A DNA stretch of 44,218 bases. Source: a bacterium. Its GTDB lineage: Bacteria > Patescibacteriota > Minisyncoccia > JAUYLV01. Below the pieces are notes generated by a model, which ran no database searches, was not told the origin of the DNA, and saw only the letters and a program-made list of their open reading frames with translations. Where the stretch lies: the NCBI GenBank assembly GCA_030649025.1, contig JAUSGO010000015.1:1-44218 (forward strand), read 5' to 3'. The translations under genes were made by a program, and so were the position numbers. Shown here piece after piece: positions 39,766 through 44,218 of the stretch. Positions within the stretch are counted from its first letter, which is position 1; each line of letters starts with the position of its first letter.

Positions 39766-40503
39766 TTAAAGGGTTTTATTCGCAAGCTCCATATTGAGCA
39801 TCGTGTAGCGTGCAAGGTTTCTCCTTTGCCGGTCGGTGAGCGTATCGCATACCCACCCCCAGTGAAATGACACCCACTGGCCTATGTTAGCGCGCACCGG
39901 CAAGCCGGTGTTTTTATATTCAATCCGCACCAAACGCTCCTTGGGTTTCCCAAGCGCGAGTTTTCCGTTCTCGAGCACCAAAGAACGCGCCATAACAGCC
40001 AGAAATTCACCGTCTCTGCGTGCCACGCGCCCCCACCCTATGCGGCATTGGTCCATGGTTTCAATAGTGTGGGGCACGGTGTGATGTCCCGTGCGTGTAA
40101 ACACATTAAGGACATGAAACGCATGAATGGGATATGCTCCCTGTGGAATTTTTGTGAGAAGCCAATCGCGCGATTTGGCACTCAACCGCTTTTTAAGCTG
40201 CTGTGTATCGAGCAGATGCCCCGCAAACTCTGCCTTTCCAACCCTTTCAAGCAACCGGTTCCCCACCCAATACGCCTCCACCACGCGCGGATCGAACGGG
40301 TCTTCAATACCGTTTATCTGTGCGATAAAACGCAGATAAGGATAGAGCGTGCCGAATTCTTCCAAGAGCTGCTGCAGGCCTTCGTCGGCGTCCTGTGCTG
40401 CGCAATATTGAAAAATGGTCCGATTCTCATCGGGACCGCAATACTTGAGGTAATTTGGCGCAAATGCATACCGGGCACAGGTAAGCAGTCCTCGAACATT
40501 CAT
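39766..40503 (-). CDS. Hydrogenase-linked protein, DUF6390-like
   Basis: 245 aa, function unknown. Seen: MNVRGLLTCARYAFAPNYLKYCGPDENRTIFQYC at the start, FDPRVVEAYWVGNRLLERV in the middle, AFHVLNVFTRTGHHTVPHTIETMDQCRIGWGRV, and a tail with SFHWGWVCDTLTDRQRRNLARYT. The RYAFxPNxLxYCGP opening recalls a family often found beside [NiFe] hydrogenases (DUF6390, from memory; not certain). Several conserved His and Cys residues could bind metal. It lies six bases upstream of the protease gene and seven bases downstream of the transporter gene, so it is in the hydrogenase maturation unit. Confidence 0.7.
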   Translation of the reverse strand: MNVRGLLTCARYAFAPNYLKYCGPDENRTIFQYCAAQDADEGLQQLLEEFGTLYPYLRFIAQINGIEDPFDPRVVEAYWVGNRLLERVGKAEFAGHLLDTQQLKKRLSAKSRDWLLTKIPQGAYPIHAFHVLNVFTRTGHHTVPHTIETMDQCRIGWGRVARRDGEFLAVMARSLVLENGKLALGKPKERLVRIEYKNTGLPVRANIGQWVSFHWGWVCDTLTDRQRRNLARYTMLNMELANKTL

Positions 40504-40509
40504 AGAGCA

Positions 40510-41427
40510 TTATGCCGTTGTGGGTCGTGGTACGTTCGCTGCGGTTTTTCTCAGCGCAAAGATAGTTGCAACAATGGCAAGCACGTAACTTGCCGCAACG
40601 TATACGGCATATGGCGGCGATGTATGGGTAATAAAGACCGCGGAGAGCATATTGGTAACAAGGCTTGCCGGCACAAGCAAGCTTGCGGTTGCCACGGCCG
40701 GAAGCCGGGAAAGCGCCGCATACCAGGTAAGCACGTAGCCCAAAAGCAGTGCTGCGGGAATCAGCGTCCAAATCCATTGAGCGCCCGTGAGCGTTAAAGT
40801 TGCGCCTCCTCCGCCGCGCACAAGAATGTATGCGGCAAGAATAAGCGATCCCAATAGCATGCGGGCTCCCGCGACAAGCATGGGTGGCAACGTTGCGAGA
40901 GCTTTTTTGGCGATAATCTGTTCGATGGCCCACAGAAGTGTTGCGCCAAAAATCAGAACTTCTGCGATATTATAGCGAAAACCCTGGAACCCGCCCACCA
41001 ATAAATTACCTATGGCAAAAAATGCCAGCGCCGCGCCCTGCAGCCAACCGATGCGTTCACGCAAAAACGGAACGGCAAGCAGCGCCACCCATAAGAAAAG
41101 CGTTTTATGGATGAGTGACGCGTTGAGCGCGGAAGTTTGTTGCAGACCGGTAAAAAAGAGCGCAAATGGCAAGCTGCCGCCAATCGCACCGATAGCAATA
41201 AGTTTTATCCATTCGTTCTTGGTAAGCAGCCGTATGCGTTTTCGTAAAAATGGCGCCATGAGCACAATGCCGCAGAACGCTAATGCAACAACGATGTTTT
41301 TGAGCGTGGTGAACAGCACCGCGTCTTTCATAACGCTCACCGAAATCTTGCTCAAAAAATTCGAAAAACCAGAAATAAGGGCTGTTGTGAGCGCAAGCGC
41401 AATACCTGTTTTTATTTGTGGGGTCAT
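40510..41427 (-). CDS. EamA/DMT-superfamily transporter
   Basis: 305 aa with ten predicted membrane helices in two five-helix halves, each an EamA domain (first about 5-140, second about 150-290). Seen: ALTTALISGFSNFLSKISV, PFALFFTGLQQTSALNASLIHKTLFLWVALLAVPFLRERI (the family's end-of-first-repeat pattern) and the equivalent PASLVTNMLSAVFIT in the second half. Substrate unknown; the place between hypC and the DUF6390-like gene suggests a link to hydrogenase assembly, perhaps nickel or a metabolite, but no metal-binding motif is visible. The start overlaps the hypC stop by four bases (ATGA). Confidence 0.88.
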   Translation of the reverse strand: MTPQIKTGIALALTTALISGFSNFLSKISVSVMKDAVLFTTLKNIVVALAFCGIVLMAPFLRKRIRLLTKNEWIKLIAIGAIGGSLPFALFFTGLQQTSALNASLIHKTLFLWVALLAVPFLRERIGWLQGAALAFFAIGNLLVGGFQGFRYNIAEVLIFGATLLWAIEQIIAKKALATLPPMLVAGARMLLGSLILAAYILVRGGGGATLTLTGAQWIWTLIPAALLLGYVLTWYAALSRLPAVATASLLVPASLVTNMLSAVFITHTSPPYAVYVAASYVLAIVATIFALRKTAANVPRPTTA

Positions 41428-41639
41428 ACGGTGATTTTTTTAGAAGTAATTCTAATGAGCTTCCGTATGGATAGCGCTTCGCGCTTCGTGATGGTTGCAA
41501 CCGCAAGATTAGCCTGCGCCAGCACCCAGCCGCCAATGCGGACCTTGGGCGTCATGTGCAGCAAAACCTTGCGGCCATCATCCAGGAGCGCCCACTTGCC
41601 ATCCTTTTTTATAACACGCAGCGGAACAGTAAAGCACAT
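41424..41639 (-). CDS. hypC: Hydrogenase assembly chaperone HypC
   Basis: 71 aa. HypC/HybG binds the large-subunit precursor and carries the Fe(CN)2CO group with HypD. Seen: MCFTVPLRVIKKDGKWALLDDGRKV, where Cys2 after Met1 is the essential residue, then PKVRIGGWVLAQANLAVATITKREALSIRKLI, matching the HypC pattern (VxVGDYVLVHxGFAI). ATG 41639 is chosen because Cys must be second; the reading frame is open for a further 28 codons upstream, which are not family-like. A promoter lies just before it (41654-41682). No other hyp genes (A, B, D, E, F) are in the window. Confidence 0.85.
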   Translation of the reverse strand: MCFTVPLRVIKKDGKWALLDDGRKVLLHMTPKVRIGGWVLAQANLAVATITKREALSIRKLIRITSKKITV

Positions 41640-41653
41640 AAGAATCAATGCGT

Positions 41654-41682
41654 AGCATATCTCCAAAAAAGCAATTCGGCAA
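41654..41682 (-). promoter_or_regulatory. Promoter for the hypC unit
   Basis: Minus strand TTGCCG (41682-41677), 17-bp spacer, TATGCT (41659-41654). The start would be near 41647, eight bases before the hypC ATG, another very short leader. Confidence 0.4.
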
Positions 41683-41745
41683 TACATATAGCAATGGAAT
41701 ACAAAGCACTCGTGGAAAACCATACATCCGGGACGCGCGCATACA

Positions 41746-41780
41746 AATAGGCCTGCATCTGATCTGCAGGCCTATTTTTG
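41746..41780. terminator. Bidirectional terminator upstream of hypC and downstream of doxD-like gene
   Basis: AAATAGGCCTGCA-tctgatc-TGCAGGCCTATTT, perfect 13-bp stem with T-runs on both sides. It should end the minus-strand doxD-like transcript (gene end 41806). Confidence 0.85.
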
Positions 41781-41805
41781 TACATCCGTATGCCGTGACC
41801 CGCGT

Positions 41806-42384
41806 TCAAGATGAACCATTTCCTCGTTGAAAAGTCTGACCTGCTTCAGTGACGTTACGGTTCCATGGAGTCCCCAAACGAGGCAAGAACCACCGATCAA
41901 GCCCCCAATGCCCTGCGGTTTTCCATGCAAGAATAAGCAATATCCCGCCAAAAAACAGAACGGGGTTTGTTGATGCGCTTCCCGCAAGCATAAAATTGAA
42001 GTTCATGAAAGCGCCAAAGAACGCCGCAATGCCCACGAAAGCCCCTATAATAAGTGCTACGCCGATAAGAAGTTCTCCTGTTGCGACAAATTTTGCGAAC
42101 CACGTGTAGTGCCCTCCGGCAAGCATCGCTTCAAGGAAATCGCGATACCACCCGTAAGTGATAAGCGCTTTGGCAGGAGCCGGAGGTACTGCGATAGCTC
42201 GCTCCCAAAATCCTTTCAGCGCGGAACCGCCATCCATCCACTTCGGGTCACCTATTTTATGCCACCCGGCGGTAACCCACGCATAGCCAATATAAAGACG
42301 TAGTGCAACCCATACCCAGGTCCAGTACCCAGTCTCTCCGAACATCTTCCGCGCAATAGGCGGATCGGTGATAGCGTGACTCAT
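41806..42384 (-). CDS. DoxD/DoxX-family membrane protein
   Basis: 192 aa with four membrane helices. Seen: VWVALRLYIGYAWVTAGWHKIGDPKW at the start, FAKFVATGELLIGVALIIGAFVGIAAFFGAFMNFNFMLAGS, the TQO small-subunit/DoxD pattern, and NPVLFFGGILLILAWKTAGHWGLDRWFLPRLGTPW. The DoxD subunit of thiosulfate:quinone oxidoreductase, and related DoxX proteins in oxidative-stress complexes, share this fold. No DoxA partner is adjacent. It is a single-gene unit with a terminator after it and a hairpin-rich gap before it. Confidence 0.85.
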   Translation of the reverse strand: MSHAITDPPIARKMFGETGYWTWVWVALRLYIGYAWVTAGWHKIGDPKWMDGGSALKGFWERAIAVPPAPAKALITYGWYRDFLEAMLAGGHYTWFAKFVATGELLIGVALIIGAFVGIAAFFGAFMNFNFMLAGSASTNPVLFFGGILLILAWKTAGHWGLDRWFLPRLGTPWNRNVTEAGQTFQRGNGSS

Positions 42385-42394
42385 ACATTATATT

Positions 42395-42453
42395 GGCCAC
42401 CTCGGTGCAAGCTCTCTGCTGTATTACCGCAACAGAAAGTCACCGAGGTTACC
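42395..42453. repeat. Imperfect inverted repeat upstream of the doxD-like gene
   Basis: GGCCACCTCGGTG (42395-42407) and CACCGAGGTTACC (42441-42453) pair at 11 of 13 positions, enclosing a small CTGT/ACAG hairpin. It may be the leader of the doxD-like gene; no function recognised. Confidence 0.4.
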
Positions 42454-42482
42454 ATGATTTATTATTTTCAAGCGAGGCGAGA

Positions 42483-42510
42483 GAAGTACAAAAGTACTCT
42501 TTTGTACTTC
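42483..42510. repeat. Perfect 12-bp hairpin with TACT loop
   Basis: GAAGTACAAAAG-TACT-CTTTTGTACTTC. The terminator hairpin at 42529-42546 has the same TACT loop. Together with 42395-42453 these fill the gap between the two minus-strand genes. Confidence 0.6.
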
Positions 42511-42528
42511 CGAGCGAGCGCTGAAAAC

Positions 42529-42546
42529 AAAGGGTTACTACCCTTT
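42529..42546 (-). terminator. Terminator of the large surface-protein gene
   Basis: AAAGGGT-tact-ACCCTTT, 25 bp after the stop at 42571, followed on the minus strand by GTTTTC (and on the plus by ATTTTT). Confidence 0.6.
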
Positions 42547-42570
42547 ATTTTTAATGATAACACTATTTTC

Positions 42571-44218
42571 CTAGTACGTCAGCGTGCCTCCGTTGACCGG
42601 GTACGAGTCGGAACTCGAGAACGGGCCTTGTTCGGTTGCGAACACCGGTGTGTAGTAGTACTCCACGTCACCCTCGTTCCACGTCGTTCCGGTGCTGAAT
42701 CCGGTCGTCCCGTTGACCTTCGTTGAGACGGTCGCAAGGCTGGTGGTCAGACCTGCGCGGACATTGGACGTGTCGGCCTTCAGGGTGAAGGTCTTCGACG
42801 CGCCTGCCGAGATGACGAAGTTGTCAAACGAGTTGTTCGTGGTGTCGTTGGAAGTGTTGAACACGAACTCCTTCGTACCGGAAGCGCCACCAAGGAAGGT
42901 GAAGGTGTCTGCGCCACTGAAGTTCTTTCCGTTGTCGCCGATCTTCTGTGTACCGTCGTAGAGGTCGATGTCGGAGACCACTGAAGCGCCGTTGGTCATG
43001 TTACCCGAGACAGAGACCGTCACAGAGAGCGACGAGATCCTCATATCACGCGTACCCGAGTTGGTAATGGTGAAGATGAAGAGCGTGTCGGTAGACTGTG
43101 GGGTCTTGGAGCCGGAAGGCGTGTTGGACGCTGCTGCAACCACGGGCTTCGAGTTGTGATACAGGAAGCGGGTGGAGGTGGCAAACGTCGATTCAGCGCC
43201 AGATGCTCCTGCCGAGTTCGTGCCGCCGTCGATATTGGCTTTCGTGAGCTGTCCGGCAGAGCCGGTCACGTCAATATCGGTCGGGGTGGTATCGGTTGCA
43301 ATGGTCCACATGGCGATAGAACCAGGGGATTGCGTGCCCGATGAAGTAAGATCCGAGTAGAGCGAGAGATTCTTACTACCCGAGGCAGGAATCGTCAGGT
43401 TAAATCCGCTGAAGACCACGCTCTGGTTTACCAACGAACCTGTAGCAAGAGTCGTTGAGCCATCTTTGAGGGATAGCTGTCCGAAGTTGCCAGTTGGTGC
43501 GTTCGAAGCCGGAAGACCATCGCCGCGAAGAACCGTGAAGGTTACTTTCTTAAGACTCAAGTCTTCATTCTTGGCTTCAAACTTCCAGGTTCCCATAAGA
43601 ACGCCGTTTGCCGGAGTGAGAATCTGCTCAACCGGGCTTGACGAGTCTTTGGTGATCTTAAGGGTTCCTGCGCCAAAGGTTACCGTCTGGAGAGCCTCCG
43701 CATTTGTCGGCGGGGTGATCGAGTTGGACGTTGAAAGCCCAATCATCGTAAGACCCGCTGCCGGAATGCGAAGCTGTGCAGTAGTGGTTTCCTTCACCGC
43801 ATCAGCCTTCACATCGCCAAAGACGTCGACAATAACCGGTGTGGATTTCGGAACATTAATGTTCACCGAGTAGGTATTGCCCGTCATTGTCGGGGCGCCT
43901 ACCGCGATGCCCTGCTGTACGTCGTTCACCTTAAGAACAAGGTTAGAAACGGATGTTGCGTCGTCAGCACCAACGAAATCAAGCTTCACGCTTGAAATTC
44001 GCGCATCTTCCGCTACTCCACCTTGGACAACGAATGAAGCAAGCTTGGCCCCAGCCAAAGATGGCGGAACCGTGCCGTCTCCAAACGCCGTATTCTTTGC
44101 AACGGTCGCGGCGGTCGTGATGACCGCAAGGTCGTTGCCGAGAGTCTGGGTCGTGGTGTCCGGAAGGTCGGTGTAGTCGATGGACGAGATGCGCTTGACG
44201 TAGAAGTTACCTACGCCG
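42571..44218 (-). CDS. Large Ser/Thr/Gly-rich surface protein, C-terminal part (partial)
   Basis: The visible 548 residues are open to the right edge; the start is outside. The sequence has repeated beta-sandwich-like modules of roughly 110-130 aa (for example ISSVKLDFVGADDATSVSNLVLKVND, LKKVTFTVLRGDG, MRISSLSVTVSVSGNMTNGASVVSDIDLYDG) and is almost free of Cys, unlike the proteins at 5537-14027. Low charge, few Lys or Arg, and a strong bias to Thr, Ser, Gly and Asn fit an abundant secreted or S-layer-type protein. It ends YPVNGGTLTY with no sorting signal. Codon choice is biased to C-ending codons (AAC, ACC, GTC), suggesting high expression. No specific family recognised. Confidence 0.8.
   Translation of the reverse strand, partial: GVGNFYVKRISSIDYTDLPDTTTQTLGNDLAVITTAATVAKNTAFGDGTVPPSLAGAKLASFVVQGGVAEDARISSVKLDFVGADDATSVSNLVLKVNDVQQGIAVGAPTMTGNTYSVNINVPKSTPVIVDVFGDVKADAVKETTTAQLRIPAAGLTMIGLSTSNSITPPTNAEALQTVTFGAGTLKITKDSSSPVEQILTPANGVLMGTWKFEAKNEDLSLKKVTFTVLRGDGLPASNAPTGNFGQLSLKDGSTTLATGSLVNQSVVFSGFNLTIPASGSKNLSLYSDLTSSGTQSPGSIAMWTIATDTTPTDIDVTGSAGQLTKANIDGGTNSAGASGAESTFATSTRFLYHNSKPVVAAASNTPSGSKTPQSTDTLFIFTITNSGTRDMRISSLSVTVSVSGNMTNGASVVSDIDLYDGTQKIGDNGKNFSGADTFTFLGGASGTKEFVFNTSNDTTNNSFDNFVISAGASKTFTLKADTSNVRAGLTTSLATVSTKVNGTTGFSTGTTWNEGDVEYYYTPVFATEQGPFSSSDSYPVNGGTLTY

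Noticed and set aside
40048-40797. 249-aa plus-strand frame opposite the hydrogenase maturation unit
   Set aside because: Cys/Arg-rich shadow of the DUF6390-like and EamA genes; no ribosome site or domain.

Overview
The window looks like part of a Candidate Phyla Radiation (Patescibacteria, probably Parcubacteria) chromosome. This rests on gene content only: a compact rpoB (1086 aa), a four-helix-bundle (23S IVP/S23-like) gene, a DUF5671-like membrane protein, large cysteine-rich secreted proteins, salvage-only NAD genes, a stripped-down cytosolic [NiFe] hydrogenase, and many small non-coding inverted-repeat elements. There is no rRNA or tRNA in the window, so the assignment is inference. UGA is used as a stop codon. 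Several start codons have no Shine-Dalgarno and lie just behind a -10 box, suggesting short-leader or leaderless mRNAs.

Layout. (1) 1-5.1 kb, minus strand: rodA, then a promoter, a long structured leader containing a terminator, then rpoB and rpoC (partial). (2) 5.1-14.7 kb: an exported-protein region. Two paralogous pairs occur on the minus strand, each a 191-aa single-pass anchored protein followed directly by a large Cys-rich secreted protein (1395 aa and 799 aa). Between them lie a plus-strand outer-membrane-barrel-like protein and an S23 gene inside heptad-repeat arms. (3) 14.7-23.4 kb: surface glycan synthesis, with a polyprenyl-phosphate sugar-1-phosphate transferase, GT2, NAD-sugar epimerase, two nucleotide-sugar dehydrogenases, a methyltransferase and a GT39-like membrane glycosyltransferase. 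(4) 23.6-33.4 kb: an NAD salvage and ADP-ribose recycling island on the plus strand: nrtR, pncA, nadD, nadK, GNAT, ADP-ribosylglycohydrolase, ADP-ribose-type Nudix, pncB, nadE. (5) 33.4-37.4 kb: membrane protein, alpha/beta hydrolase, acyl-CoA dehydrogenase. (6) 37.5-41.8 kb: [NiFe] hydrogenase small and large subunits converging on a minus-strand unit hypC, EamA transporter, DUF6390-like, maturation protease. (7) 41.8-44.2 kb: a DoxD/DoxX-like membrane protein and the 3' part of a large Ser/Thr/Gly-rich surface protein.

The most notable signal is in the NAD island. Three intercistronic gaps share one layout: stop codon, intrinsic terminator, then a three-stem RNA motif (P1 AGAGA/UCUCU, variable P2, P3 with compensatory changes) ending in a conserved GUACCUUU just before the next ribosome-binding site. 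The same terminal box, without the stems, precedes pncA. One copy has a small repeat element inserted exactly in the P3 loop. I do not recognise this motif as a known riboswitch; it is a candidate NAD-related cis-regulatory RNA.

The second signal is a set of small palindromic elements. One family has ACCCCCAC ends and units of exactly 135 bp, nested one inside another. A second family has ATCCCGTTAGA ends. Matched, unit-specific arms occur in both. A 162-bp fold-back and heptad-repeat arms add further types. Several sit exactly at start codons or promoters.
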